The translations under genes and the position numbers were made by a program. A stretch of 64,000 bases of DNA, from positions 744,001-808,000 of the forward strand of contig NZ_CP045996.1 of assembly GCF_016899425.1 (NCBI RefSeq), in the 5' to 3' direction. The notes under the pieces were generated by a model that made no database searches, was not told the DNA's origin, and saw only the letters and a program-made list of their open reading frames with translations. Each line of letters starts with the position of its first letter. Within the stretch, counting starts at the first letter, position 1. The stretch is from Burkholderia sp. MS389 (GTDB lineage Bacteria > Pseudomonadota > Gammaproteobacteria > Burkholderiales > Burkholderiaceae). This document shows positions 35,468-44,269 of the stretch, one piece after another.

Positions 35468-36652
35468 ATGATCAAAAAAACGGTAGTGCTGGGTTTGGTT
35501 TCGATCGGTTCGGTCGGCGCGCATGCGCAGAGTTCGGTGACGTTGTACGGGGTCGTCGACGCCGGCATCGCGTATACGAACAACCAGGGCGGCGCGAGCA
35601 ACGTCCAGCAGACGAGCGGAAAGCTGAGCGGCAGCCGCTGGGGCCTGAAAGGCGCGGAGGATCTCGGCGGCGGCCTGCAGGCGGTCTTCACGCTGGAAAG
35701 CGGGTTCCGGCCGAGCGACGGCGGGCTCGGCCAGGGCGGCCGGCTGTTCGGCCGGTCCGCGTACGTGGGCCTCGGCAAGAAAGGGCTCGGCACGTTGACG
35801 TTCGGTCGTCAGTACGAGCCGATCACCGATCTCGTCGCGCCGTACTCGGGCGCGGGTTTCTGGTCGCCGGCCACGCACGTGGGCGACAACGACAACCTGA
35901 ACCAGAGCTTCCGGCTGAACAACGCGGTGAAGTTCCGCAGCGACGCGATCGCCGGCTTCACGGCCGACCTGCTCTATGCGTTCAGCAACCAGGCCAATGG
36001 CGGCGCAGGCACCGGATTCTCGAACAACAACGCGTGGGGCGCATCGGCGAACTACGTGAACGGCGCGCTGTCGATCGGCGGCGGCTATGTGCGGTTCAAT
36101 CACCCGAATGCGGCGTCGAATACGAGCGGCGCGGTGGGCGGAGCGACCTCGACCACCGGCAACGACTACAGCGGCGCGTTCTTCTACGGGCTGAATGGCG
36201 GCGTACTGAAGCAGCAGATCGGCGCGGCAGGCGCGAACTACGTGCTCGGCCGTGCGACGCTCGGCTTCGCGTGGAGCCACACGCAGCTCAATTATCTCGA
36301 CGGTTCGTCGCGCAAGTTCAACAACTACGACGTGAACGCGCGCTACCAGCTCACGCCTGCGGCCACGCTGATCGGGGTCTATACGTTCACCGACGGGCGC
36401 GCGAGCGGCCTGCCGGGCACGAGCGGCCAGACGCTGAAGCCGCGCTGGCACCAGTTCACGCTCGGGTTCGACTATGCGTTGTCGAAGCGCACCGATATCT
36501 ACGTGTCGGGCATCTACCAGCTCGCGGCCGGCGATGCGAGCACCTCGACGTCGGGCGGCTATCGCAAGATCGCGGCGATCTCGAACATCGGCAGCGCGTC
36601 GTCGACGAACCGCCAGCTCGCGTTCGTCAGCGGGCTGCGCGTGAAGTTCTGA
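35468..36652 (+). CDS. Outer membrane porin, Gram-negative (OmpC-like) family
   Basis: This 394-residue protein has a signal peptide of about 19-21 residues ending HAQ, then SSVTLYGVVDAGIAYTNNQG, the standard first beta-strand of Burkholderia general porins. Further landmarks are GSRWGLKGAEDLGGGLQAVF, FTLESGF, RQYEPITD and the terminal strand SGLRVKF ending in Phe, the BAM recognition residue. AGAGG precedes the ATG. It forms a trimeric sixteen-stranded diffusion channel. Its place before sulfite-dehydrogenase and monooxygenase genes suggests it may help admit organosulfur anions; this is inference. Confidence 0.92.
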   Translation: MIKKTVVLGLVSIGSVGAHAQSSVTLYGVVDAGIAYTNNQGGASNVQQTSGKLSGSRWGLKGAEDLGGGLQAVFTLESGFRPSDGGLGQGGRLFGRSAYVGLGKKGLGTLTFGRQYEPITDLVAPYSGAGFWSPATHVGDNDNLNQSFRLNNAVKFRSDAIAGFTADLLYAFSNQANGGAGTGFSNNNAWGASANYVNGALSIGGGYVRFNHPNAASNTSGAVGGATSTTGNDYSGAFFYGLNGGVLKQQIGAAGANYVLGRATLGFAWSHTQLNYLDGSSRKFNNYDVNARYQLTPAATLIGVYTFTDGRASGLPGTSGQTLKPRWHQFTLGFDYALSKRTDIYVSGIYQLAAGDASTSTSGGYRKIAAISNIGSASSTNRQLAFVSGLRVKF

Positions 36653-36793
36653 CGGCACGCGCATCGGGCGCGGCGCAACAAGCACGACAGGCGCGATAAG
36701 CAAAGCGGGAATCGTTGTTTGCCGCGCCGCGCCCGGTTGCCGAGAATGATCGTTTCCCCGCGCGCGATTCCCGCGCGCAACACGCGTTCGACC

Positions 36794-38050
36794 ATGACCG
36801 ATTCCCGTTTTTCTCCCCGTGCGTCGCGCAGCGGCCGGCGCGCGGCGCTGCGCCAGCTCGCCGGCGGTTGGGCTGCCGCGATGCTGCCCGCCGGCGGCGC
36901 GCTCGCAAGCCAGCCGCTCGACGTGCCGCCGTGGACGCGCACGCCCGGTGCGCCGCTGCTGTCGCCGCCGTACGGCCTGCCAGGGGAGCATGAACGCGAC
37001 GTGATTCGCCGCAGCGCCCGCGCGCCTGCGCTACCCGGCTCCGGCTCGTCGATGACGCCGCTCGCCGACCTGTTCGGCGACATCACGCCGAACGGGCTCG
37101 TCTACGAGCGTCATCACGCGGGCGTGCCGGACATCGATGCGCAGCGCCATCGCGTCGTCGTGCACGGCCTCGTGCGCGCGCCGCGCGTCTTCACGATCGA
37201 CGACCTGCTGCGTTTTCCGTCCGAATCGCGGATCCACTTCCTCGAATGCTCGGGCAACACGGGCAGCGAATGGAACGGCCCGAGCGGGCTGCCGGTTCAG
37301 TTCACGCACGGGTTGCTGTCGTGCTGCGAATGGACCGGCGTCCGGCTGTCGACGCTGCTCGACGAGACGGGCATCGATGCCGACGCACGCTGGCTGCTCG
37401 CCGAAGGCGCGGACGGCGCGGCGATGACGCGCAGCCTGCCGCTCGACCGGATTCTCGAGCGCGCGCTGGTCGTCTATGCGCAGAACGGCGAACGGCTGCG
37501 CCCGGAGAACGGCTACCCGGTGCGGCTGATCGTGCCGGGTTTCGAAGGCAACACGAACATCAAGTGGCTGCGACGGCTGAAGCTGGTGCGGGCGCCGGAG
37601 ATGACGCGCGAGGAAACGTCGAAATACACGAATCTGCTGCCCGACGGCTGCGCGCGCCAGTTCGTGTTCGAGATGGACGCGAAGTCGGTCATCACGCGGC
37701 CGTCGGCCGGCCATCGGCTCGCCGCGCAAGGCTATTACCCGATCAGCGGCTACGCGTGGTCGGGCCGCGGCCGGATTCGCGCCGTCGACGTATCGACCGA
37801 CGGCGGCCGCACGTGGCGGCCCGCCCGGCTCGCCGGCGACGTACGCGACCGCGCATTGACGCGCTTCGAGGCCGACTGGGTGTGGCGCGGCGAGCCGGCC
37901 GACCTGCAAAGCCGCGCGACCGACGAGACCGGCTACGTGCAACCGACCCGTGACGCGCTCGTCGCCGCGCGCGGCCTGAACTCGCAGTACCACTACAACG
38001 GCATCCAGAACTGGCGCGTCGGCACGGACGGCGAGGTGCGCAATGCGTAA
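36794..38050 (+). CDS. Molybdopterin sulfite dehydrogenase, SoxC-like
   Basis: This 418-residue protein belongs to the sulfite oxidase family. Its N-terminus has a twin-arginine signal (SGRRAALRQLAGGW), as expected for a cofactor-loaded periplasmic enzyme. The molybdenum-ligand cysteine is Cys152 in FLECSGNTG. FEGNTNIKWLRRL and the C-terminal dimerisation domain with GRGRIRAVDVSTDGGRTW are SoxC-like. The start at 36794 lacks a strong ribosome site; earlier ATGs exist. It overlaps a cytochrome c gene by eight bases. Together they should oxidise sulfite, such as that released by desulfonation, to sulfate and pass electrons to the respiratory chain. Confidence 0.9.
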   Translation: MTDSRFSPRASRSGRRAALRQLAGGWAAAMLPAGGALASQPLDVPPWTRTPGAPLLSPPYGLPGEHERDVIRRSARAPALPGSGSSMTPLADLFGDITPNGLVYERHHAGVPDIDAQRHRVVVHGLVRAPRVFTIDDLLRFPSESRIHFLECSGNTGSEWNGPSGLPVQFTHGLLSCCEWTGVRLSTLLDETGIDADARWLLAEGADGAAMTRSLPLDRILERALVVYAQNGERLRPENGYPVRLIVPGFEGNTNIKWLRRLKLVRAPEMTREETSKYTNLLPDGCARQFVFEMDAKSVITRPSAGHRLAAQGYYPISGYAWSGRGRIRAVDVSTDGGRTWRPARLAGDVRDRALTRFEADWVWRGEPADLQSRATDETGYVQPTRDALVAARGLNSQYHYNGIQNWRVGTDGEVRNA

Positions 38051-38567
38051 GCCGCTCGCTTGCCTGCTGGCAACCTGCGCAATGACGACGAGCGCGTTCG
38101 GCGGGGGCTTCGGCCTGGGCCAGCCGATCGATCGCGGGGCGCTCGCCGCGTGGGACATCGACGTCGCGCCGGACGGCAGCGGCTTGCCGCCCGGCGCGGG
38201 CACGGTCGCACGCGGCGGCCACGTGTTCGCCGACAAATGCGCGATGTGTCACGGCGCCGGCGGCGAAGGCGGCGTCGGCGATCCGCTCGTCGGCGGCAGC
38301 GGCTCGCTCGCGAGCGCGAAACCCAAGAAGACGGTCGGCAGCTACTGGCCGTACGCGACGACGCTGTTCGACTACATTCGCCGGGCGATGCCGTACAACG
38401 CGCCGCAATCGCTGAGCACGGACGACGTCTATGCGGTCACCGCGTACGTCCTCCACCTGAACGGCATCGTGCCCGGCGACGCCCGGCTCGACGCACGTAC
38501 GCTGCCGCGCGTACAGATGCCGAACCGCGACGGCTTCGTGTCGGACCCGCGGCCGGGCCAGCTATGA
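38043..38567 (+). CDS. Cytochrome c, SoxD-like (single heme)
   Basis: This 174-residue secreted protein begins with a short signal peptide (MRKPLACLLATCAMTTSAFG). It has one heme-binding motif, CAMCH, at residues 66-70, within GGHVFADKCAMCHGAGGEG. The later block SYWPYATTLFDYIRRAMPYN, followed by VYAVTAYVLHLNGIV, matches the first cytochrome domain of SoxD. Authentic SoxD is about 380 residues with two hemes, so this is a one-domain version, nearer in size to SorB. It overlaps the SoxC-like gene and should be its electron acceptor. Confidence 0.88.
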   Translation: MRKPLACLLATCAMTTSAFGGGFGLGQPIDRGALAAWDIDVAPDGSGLPPGAGTVARGGHVFADKCAMCHGAGGEGGVGDPLVGGSGSLASAKPKKTVGSYWPYATTLFDYIRRAMPYNAPQSLSTDDVYAVTAYVLHLNGIVPGDARLDARTLPRVQMPNRDGFVSDPRPGQL

Positions 38568-38590
38568 CGCGCGTCGCTTCGCTTGCCGCC

Positions 38591-38617
38591 GCATCAGCCG
38601 CATCAGCCGCATCAAGC
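38591..38617 (+). repeat. Short tandem repeat, unit GCATCAGCC
   Basis: Two exact copies and a third imperfect copy of the nine-base unit GCATCAGCC lie in the 97-base gap between the cytochrome and monooxygenase genes. No function is evident. Confidence 0.6.
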
Positions 38618-38664
38618 AGCCCACCCGCGCGCAGTGCGTCGCCCCTTTCAGCAAGGACCCCGTG

Positions 38665-39852
38665 ATGAGCGATTCCTCCGTCACCGCCCCGCTCGCGCCG
38701 TCGCCGTTCGTCGACGTTCGTTCGCCGGCGGATTTCCCCGACAGCCCCGTGTCGCGCACGCTCGCGCAGCCGCTGATGCTCGGGCTGTTCCTGCCGATCC
38801 AGGCCGGCGGCTGGAGCGCGTCGACGCTGCCGCGCTCGACCGACTGGACGTTCGACTACAACGCCGATCTCGTGGCCCGCGCCGAAGCGCTCGGCTTCGA
38901 TCTCGTGTTCGCGCTGTCGCAGTGGCTGCCGAAAGGCGGCTACGGCGGCGTGTTCGACGGCCACGCGCTCGACTCGTTCATGACGCTGGCCGCGCTGACC
39001 GCGCGCACCGAGCGGATCATCCTCGTCGCGACGAGCCACGTGCTCTACGGGCCGTGGCATCCGCTGCATTTCGCGAAGTTCACCGCGACGCTCGACCACA
39101 TCTCGCGCGGGCGCTGGGGCATCAACGTGGTGACCGGCCACCGCGCGATCGAACACGAGATGTTCGGCTGGAACCGGATCGAACACGACCGGCGCTACGA
39201 GATGGCCGCGGAATTCCTCGACGCGGTCCAGCAGTTGTGGGCGCAACCGGATAATTTCAGCTACACGCCCGAACTGTCGAGCTGGCGACTGGGCGGCGCA
39301 TTCGTGACGCCGAAGCCGCGCTACGGGCGCCCGCTGCTGATCAACGCGACGGGTTCCGATGCGGGCATCGCGTTCGCCGCACGCTATTCGGACATCGTGT
39401 TCGTCACGAGCCCGGCCGGCCCCGACGCCGAACGCGCGATCGACGCGCTGCCCGCGCATACCGCACGCGTGAAGGCGGCCGCCGCCGCGCGCGGCCGCAC
39501 GATCCGCACGCTGCTCAATCCGCTCGTGATCTGCCGCGAAACCGCGGCCGAAGCGCGCGCGTACCGCGACGCGATCGTCGCGCATGCGGACGAAGGCAGC
39601 TTCCACCGCTTCGACAGCGACGCGCATGCGTGGCGCGGTGGGTTCGAGCAGCGGGCGCAAGCCGCCGCGCGCGCGATCGGCGGCAACATCTCGATCACCG
39701 GCTCGCCGGAAGAAGTCGCCGATACCATCGTACGGCTGCACCGCGCGGGTATCGACGGTATCCAGTTGAGTTTCTACGACTTCAAGCCCGATCTCGACTT
39801 CTTCGGCGAGCGCGTGCTGCCGCTGCTGCGCGAAGCCGGCTTGCGGCGTTGA
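38665..39852 (+). CDS. LLM-class FMN-dependent monooxygenase, sulfone/sulfonate monooxygenase-like
   Basis: This 395-residue luciferase-like monooxygenase has LMLGLFLPIQAGGWS, then RSTDWTFDYNADLVARAEALGFD and LVATSHVLYGPWHPL. It also has GRWGINVVTGHRAIEHEMFG and EHDRRYEMAAEFLDAV, which place it with SsuD, MsuD and dimethylsulfone monooxygenase SfnG. Such enzymes use FMNH2 and oxygen to cleave C-S bonds, releasing sulfite or sulfinate. AAGGA stands seven bases before the ATG. It follows a SoxC/cytochrome pair and faces a DszC-like gene, supporting organosulfur use. No flavin reductase gene is nearby. Confidence 0.87.
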   Translation: MSDSSVTAPLAPSPFVDVRSPADFPDSPVSRTLAQPLMLGLFLPIQAGGWSASTLPRSTDWTFDYNADLVARAEALGFDLVFALSQWLPKGGYGGVFDGHALDSFMTLAALTARTERIILVATSHVLYGPWHPLHFAKFTATLDHISRGRWGINVVTGHRAIEHEMFGWNRIEHDRRYEMAAEFLDAVQQLWAQPDNFSYTPELSSWRLGGAFVTPKPRYGRPLLINATGSDAGIAFAARYSDIVFVTSPAGPDAERAIDALPAHTARVKAAAAARGRTIRTLLNPLVICRETAAEARAYRDAIVAHADEGSFHRFDSDAHAWRGGFEQRAQAAARAIGGNISITGSPEEVADTIVRLHRAGIDGIQLSFYDFKPDLDFFGERVLPLLREAGLRR

Positions 39853-39885
39853 CGACGGCGCAGCAGCAGTCGCCGGCCGTCGTCA
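39850..39885. terminator. Terminator shared by two convergent genes, overlapping both stop codons
   Basis: TGACGACGGC (39850-39859) pairs with GCCGTCGTCA (39876-39885). The outer TGA on each strand is the stop codon of the respective gene, so the hairpin is built into both gene ends. Confidence 0.55.
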
Positions 39886-41100
39886 GAACACGCGCCCTTC
39901 GGTCAGGTGCGTCGTCACGCCGTTCAATACGTAGTCGCCGATCACGCGCGCCTTGTGCAGCAACGGGTTGTGGCTGAAGATCGTGCGCAGGTTGCGCCAG
40001 TGGCGATCGAAGTTGTGCTCGCGCGCCGTCGCCGATGCGCCGCCCACTTCGAACAGCCGCTCGGCCGCATGCAGCGCGAGCTTGCTGACGATCAATTGCG
40101 TGCGCGCGGTCGCGAGCGCACTGTCGAGCACGAGCGCATCCGCGTCGGCCGCGCCTGCTTCGATCGCGTCGGCGGAGCGGTCGAGCGCGCGTGCGTTTTC
40201 TCGTACGAGCGCGTCGATCGCGTGACTATGCGCGGACAGCTCGCCGACGATCTGCTGAACAAAATGATCGTCGCGCGCGGTCGGCGCGGGGCTGTGCAGC
40301 GCGGGCCGGCCGTGCTCGAGCACGTAGCGGCGTGCATCGGCCACCACGTTGCGCACGATGCCGGCGCCCGTCGCGACGAGATGAAGCTGCCGCAGCGCGC
40401 CGCAATGACGGCCGACGAGCGTCGACCCGTCCCGCGGGGCCACTTCGTCCGCGAACACCTGCACGTCGTTCAGCAACAGGCTGCCGCTCGCGGTCATGCG
40501 CTGGCCCATCCCGTCCCAGTCGTCGAGCACCTGCAGGCCATCGCGCGCGACGGGAATGATCACCGCGAGCGCGTCGCCCTGCTCGTTCTCCACGTTGATG
40601 CGCGCAAAATCGGCAAACGCGGTGCCCGTCGAATAGTATTTGCGGCCCGTCACGCGGTAGTGGTCGCCGTCGCGGCGCAGCACGGTCGTGTTCTCGCCCG
40701 GGCGCGACGTACCGCGCTCGGTCGACGCGCCGCCGAAGATCGCGCCGCTGAGCACGCGCTCGAGTTGCACGTCGTTGAACGCCGTGCGCGGCGACAGCCG
40801 CAGCGTCTCGGTCTGGTCGTAGTGGATGCGCAGCGCGTGCGCGAGATTCGAATCGGCGGCCGCGAGCGTCGCGATCGACTCGAACAGGTCGACCAGCGTG
40901 CCGCCGAGGCCGCCGCGTGCGACCGGAATCCGCAGCGCACCCAGCGTCGAGCGCCGGAAGATCGCGAAGCCTTCGAACGGCAGTTCGCGACGCGCCTCGC
41001 GTTGCGCGGCGTCCTGGCCGATCGCGGTCGCGAGATCGGGCAGCGCGGCAAGCGCGTCGCGCAATGCGTCGCGCGGATCGACGGCATCACGGGCAGTCAT
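39883..41100 (-). CDS. Acyl-CoA dehydrogenase-fold flavin monooxygenase, DszC/SfnB-like
   Basis: This 405-residue protein has the acyl-CoA dehydrogenase fold but the signatures of the sulfur monooxygenase branch. These include FRRSTLGALRIPVARGGLGG, SNLAHALRIHYDQTETLRLS, FGGASTERGTSRPGENTTVL and RVTGRKYYSTGTAFADFA. The C-terminal HNFDRHWRNLRTIFSHNPLLHKARVIGDY is typical of DszC and SfnB. Such enzymes oxygenate thiophene- or sulfone-type sulfur, again with reduced flavin supplied by a partner reductase. It lies upstream of nothing on this strand but shares direction with the SsuBC importer genes. Confidence 0.87.
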   Translation of the reverse strand: MTARDAVDPRDALRDALAALPDLATAIGQDAAQREARRELPFEGFAIFRRSTLGALRIPVARGGLGGTLVDLFESIATLAAADSNLAHALRIHYDQTETLRLSPRTAFNDVQLERVLSGAIFGGASTERGTSRPGENTTVLRRDGDHYRVTGRKYYSTGTAFADFARINVENEQGDALAVIIPVARDGLQVLDDWDGMGQRMTASGSLLLNDVQVFADEVAPRDGSTLVGRHCGALRQLHLVATGAGIVRNVVADARRYVLEHGRPALHSPAPTARDDHFVQQIVGELSAHSHAIDALVRENARALDRSADAIEAGAADADALVLDSALATARTQLIVSKLALHAAERLFEVGGASATAREHNFDRHWRNLRTIFSHNPLLHKARVIGDYVLNGVTTHLTEGRVF

Positions 41101-41163
41101 TCGGCAGGTCCTTGTTCGGGGAGATCGGGGCGTGTCGCGGCAGCGCGCGACACGGTGTCCGCA

Positions 41164-41193
41164 AGTATAGGGACGCCCCCGCCGCGCGTAAAA
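41164..41193 (-). promoter_or_regulatory. Putative promoter of the DszC-like gene
   Basis: On the minus strand a good -10 box TATACT (41169-41164) lies 18 bases after TTTTAC (41193-41188), in the gap upstream of the monooxygenase gene. The -35 is poor, consistent with the need for an activator such as CysB or Cbl. Confidence 0.35.
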
Positions 41194-41248
41194 AGCCGAT
41201 TTCAGCTTACGTTATGCCCGCGCCGGGATTGATCGCGTACGGACGCCG

Positions 41249-42136
41249 TCAGTGCTGAATGCCCCAGCGCCGCACGGTCACGCGCTCGAGCGTATCGAAC
41301 ACGAGGTTCTCGACCAGCAGCCCGATCACGATGACGGCCGCGAGACCGGCGAACACGCGGTCCGTATACAGCTCGTTGCGGTTCTGGAAGATGTACCAGC
41401 CGAGGCCGCCCTGCCCCGCGCTCGCGCCGAACACGAGCTCGGCGGCGATCAGCGTGCGCCACGCGAAGGCCCACCCGACGCGCAGCCCCGACAGGATCGA
41501 CGGCAGCGCGGCCGGCACGAGGATCAGCGCGATCTGGCGCAGGCCCGTGAGCCCGTAGTTGCGCCCGGCCATTTTGAGCGTGGCGGGCACGCCGACGAAG
41601 CCGGTATAGATGCTCAGCGCGAGCGGCCACAGCACCGCGTGCACGAGCACGAACAGCAGGCTGCCGGTGCCGAGCCCGAACCACAGCAGCGCGATCGGCA
41701 GCAACGCGATCGACGGCAGCGGATTGAACATCGACGTGAGCATCGTCAGCAGATCGCGGCCGATGCGCGTCGATACCGCGAGCGACGTCAGCGCGAACGC
41801 CAGCAGCACGCCCAGCGCATAGCCGCGCAGCAGCACCGACATCGAGATGCCGGTCTTCACGAGCAGTTCGCCCGACTCGATGCCCTGCACGAACGCGGCC
41901 AGCGTCGCGCCGAAGGTCGGGACGAGCAGATCGTTCGCGACGATGCGCGCGACGATCTCCCATGCGGCGATCAGCGCGAGCGCGATGACGCTGCGGCGAA
42001 ACCATGCGGCACCGGCGATGCGGCGCGGCAGCGGCGCCGGCGCCGCGCGCGCGGCGTCGGGCAGCGTGTCGAGCGTGCGCGTATATTCGGCACGCACGGG
42101 CGGCAGCGGCGGCACGGCCGGATCGATCGTACTCAT
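41249..42136 (-). CDS. ssuC: Sulfonate/nitrate-type ABC transporter permease (SsuC-like)
   Basis: This 295-residue protein has a cytoplasmic N-terminal tail of about 45 residues, then six hydrophobic segments. The family coupling motif is seen in KMAGRNYGLTGLRQIALILVPAALPSILSGLRVG, the EAA loop. FNPLPSIALLPIALLWFGLG is diagnostic for SsuC/TauC/NrtB. The ATG overlaps the ATPase gene stop by four bases. It forms the membrane channel of the importer, with ATPase and binding protein encoded just upstream. Confidence 0.92.
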   Translation of the reverse strand: MSTIDPAVPPLPPVRAEYTRTLDTLPDAARAAPAPLPRRIAGAAWFRRSVIALALIAAWEIVARIVANDLLVPTFGATLAAFVQGIESGELLVKTGISMSVLLRGYALGVLLAFALTSLAVSTRIGRDLLTMLTSMFNPLPSIALLPIALLWFGLGTGSLLFVLVHAVLWPLALSIYTGFVGVPATLKMAGRNYGLTGLRQIALILVPAALPSILSGLRVGWAFAWRTLIAAELVFGASAGQGGLGWYIFQNRNELYTDRVFAGLAAVIVIGLLVENLVFDTLERVTVRRWGIQH

Positions 42137-43062
42137 GATGCGGCGTCCTCCGTCGTCGGTACGTGCGGTGCGTCGGTGTCGAACAGCAGGCGATGGATCC
42201 GTGCGACGTTGTCGCGGAAGTCGCCGGTATCGACGTTGTCGAGCGAATGCTCGTGACTGTTGAGCTCCGCGCGCACGCGGCCCGGGTGCGGCGACAGCAG
42301 CAGAATCCGGTTGCCGACCACGAGCGCCTCCTCGATCGAGTGCGTGACGAACAGCAGCGTGAAGCGGAATTCATCCCACAGCCGCAGCAGTTCCGCCTGC
42401 ATCTTGCGGCGCGTGAGCGCATCGAGCGCGGCGAACGGCTCGTCCATCAGCAGCACGCGTGGCTGCATCGCCAGCGCTCGCGCAATCGCGACGCGCTGTT
42501 TCATGCCGCCCGACAACGTATGCGGATAGGCGTCGGCAAACGTGCCGAGGCCGACCTTGTCGAGATAGTGCAGCGCGCGCTCGCGTGCTTCGGCGCGCGA
42601 CAGCTTCGCGGCGGCGCGCAACGGAAACGCGACGTTCTCGACGACCGTCTTCCACGGCGGCAACTGATCGAATTCCTGGAACACGACGATGCGGTCGGGC
42701 CCCGGCCCGCGCACCGGCCGGCCGTCGAGCGCGATCGAACCCGCGACGGGCTCGATGAAGCCGGCGATCGCCTTCAGCAGCGTCGACTTCCCGCAGCCCG
42801 ATGGGCCGAGCAGCACGAAGCGGTCGCTGCCGTACACGTCGAAGCTCACCTGATGCGTCGCACGAACGATCCGCGCGCCGCTGCGGTATTCGAGGCTGAC
42901 CTGGTCGATCGCCAGCAGACGTTCGCTGTGCGTGCCGGCCTGCGCGGCGTTCGCGGTCGGGCGATCGTCGGCACGCGTATCGGCCACGGCCGGCGCGGCC
43001 GGCGACGCGCCGCCACGTGCCGCATACGGCGGCAACCAGGTTCGGGGAGAAGTGGCGTTCAC
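42133..43062 (-). CDS. ssuB: Sulfonate/nitrate-type ABC transporter ATPase (SsuB-like)
   Basis: This 309-residue ATPase has an unusually long, low-complexity N-terminal extension (about 50 residues rich in Ala and Pro). The core then has Walker A GPSGCGKST, Q-loop VFQEFDQLPPWKTV, signature LSGGMKQR and Walker B VLLMDEPFAALDALTR. FVTHSIEEALVVGNRI is the usual switch region. The start at GTG 43062 is chosen for its proximity to the coding signal; later starts inside the extension are possible. Confidence 0.9.
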   Translation of the reverse strand: MNATSPRTWLPPYAARGGASPAAPAVADTRADDRPTANAAQAGTHSERLLAIDQVSLEYRSGARIVRATHQVSFDVYGSDRFVLLGPSGCGKSTLLKAIAGFIEPVAGSIALDGRPVRGPGPDRIVVFQEFDQLPPWKTVVENVAFPLRAAAKLSRAEARERALHYLDKVGLGTFADAYPHTLSGGMKQRVAIARALAMQPRVLLMDEPFAALDALTRRKMQAELLRLWDEFRFTLLFVTHSIEEALVVGNRILLLSPHPGRVRAELNSHEHSLDNVDTGDFRDNVARIHRLLFDTDAPHVPTTEDAAS

Positions 43063-43189
43063 GATCGAATCTCTTGCGGGAAAACCATCAACATACGGCC
43101 GGGCGCCGTGCGGACCAACCATCGATTGCGCATATCGAAACCGCACCGACGCATAAGCGTCGATCGCGGCGCCCGAACATCGGCGCTGC

Positions 43190-44221
43190 TCAGCTGCCGC
43201 CCGCCGTCGCCGGATCGTCGAAGAAGTAGTCGCGCCACGACTTCGGTTCGTTGCGGATCGCGCCGGTGCGATGCATGAACTGCGCGAGCGGCAGCGTGTT
43301 CTGCGGCGCGGTCTTGAACTGCACCTGCGGATTGCGCAGGATCTTCAGCAGCAGCGCACGATCGATCTTCGACCCGTTCACGCGGATATAGGTATCGGCC
43401 GCGCGCTCGGGATCGGCCGCGATCTGCCGGGCGGCGTCGGCGAGCGCGGCAACGAACGCGCGATAGGTCTTCGGGTTGTCGTCGCGGAATTTCTCGGTCG
43501 CATACAGCACCGTCGCGGAGCTCGGGCCGCCGAGCACGTCATACGAATTCAGCACGATGTGCGCGTTCGGGTTGCCAGCCAGTTCCTGCTCCTGGAACGG
43601 CGGATTGCCGAAGTGGCCGGTGATCACGTTGCTGTTCGCGAGAATCGCGGCCGTCGCGTCCGGATGCGGAATCGCCTGCGTGAGCGCGTCGAGCTTGTCG
43701 AATTGCTTGTCGCCCCACTGCTTCGCGGCCGCGTACTGCAGCACGCGCGACTGCACCGACACGCCGACCGCCGGCACCGCGATGCGGTCCTTCGCGCTCA
43801 GGTCGGTGATCGTCTTCACGTTCGGGTTGCTGCTCACGAGGTAGTACGGAAAATTGCCGAGCGACGCGACGCCCTTCACGTTCTGCCGGCCGCGCGTGCG
43901 GTCCCACACGGTCAACAGCGGGCCGACGCCCGCGCCTGCGACGTCGACCGCGCCGGACAGCAGCGCGTCGTTCACGGCCGCGCCGCCCGACAGCCGCACC
44001 CAGTCGACCTTGATGTCGAGGCCGGCCTTGCGCCCTTCCTTCTCGATCAGTTGCTGGTCGCGCGCGACGTTCAGCATCAGGTAGACGACGCCGAACTGCT
44101 CGGCGATGCGGATGCGGCCCTCCGCATGCGCGGCTTGCGGGATGAGTGCGCCCGCGAAGGCGAGCGCGGTGGTGAGCGTGGCCGCCAGCGCGCGACGCGC
44201 CGGCAATAACGAAAACGACAT
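43190..44221 (-). CDS. Sulfonate/nitrate-type ABC substrate-binding protein
   Basis: This 343-residue periplasmic receptor has a signal peptide ending PQAAHA near residue 33. The mature protein begins EGRIRIAEQFGVVYLMLNVA and includes GGAAVNDALLSGAVDVAGAGVG, a motif of SsuA/TauA/NrtA receptors, then NFPYYLVSSNPNVKTITDL. It is the binding partner of the SsuB/SsuC-type pair immediately downstream (128-base gap to ssuB). A TauD-type dioxygenase gene lies just upstream, so taurine or another alkylsulfonate is a reasonable ligand. Confidence 0.9.
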   Translation of the reverse strand: MSFSLLPARRALAATLTTALAFAGALIPQAAHAEGRIRIAEQFGVVYLMLNVARDQQLIEKEGRKAGLDIKVDWVRLSGGAAVNDALLSGAVDVAGAGVGPLLTVWDRTRGRQNVKGVASLGNFPYYLVSSNPNVKTITDLSAKDRIAVPAVGVSVQSRVLQYAAAKQWGDKQFDKLDALTQAIPHPDATAAILANSNVITGHFGNPPFQEQELAGNPNAHIVLNSYDVLGGPSSATVLYATEKFRDDNPKTYRAFVAALADAARQIAADPERAADTYIRVNGSKIDRALLLKILRNPQVQFKTAPQNTLPLAQFMHRTGAIRNEPKSWRDYFFDDPATAGGS

Positions 44222-44269
44222 CGGAACTCCGGTCGGGATGCGGCGGAAATGAATGACGCGGCGCGCGGC

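Noticed and set aside
38591-38617. Tandem nine-base repeat considered as a CRISPR or variable-number locus
   Set aside because: Fewer than three short copies without spacers; far too small for a CRISPR array.
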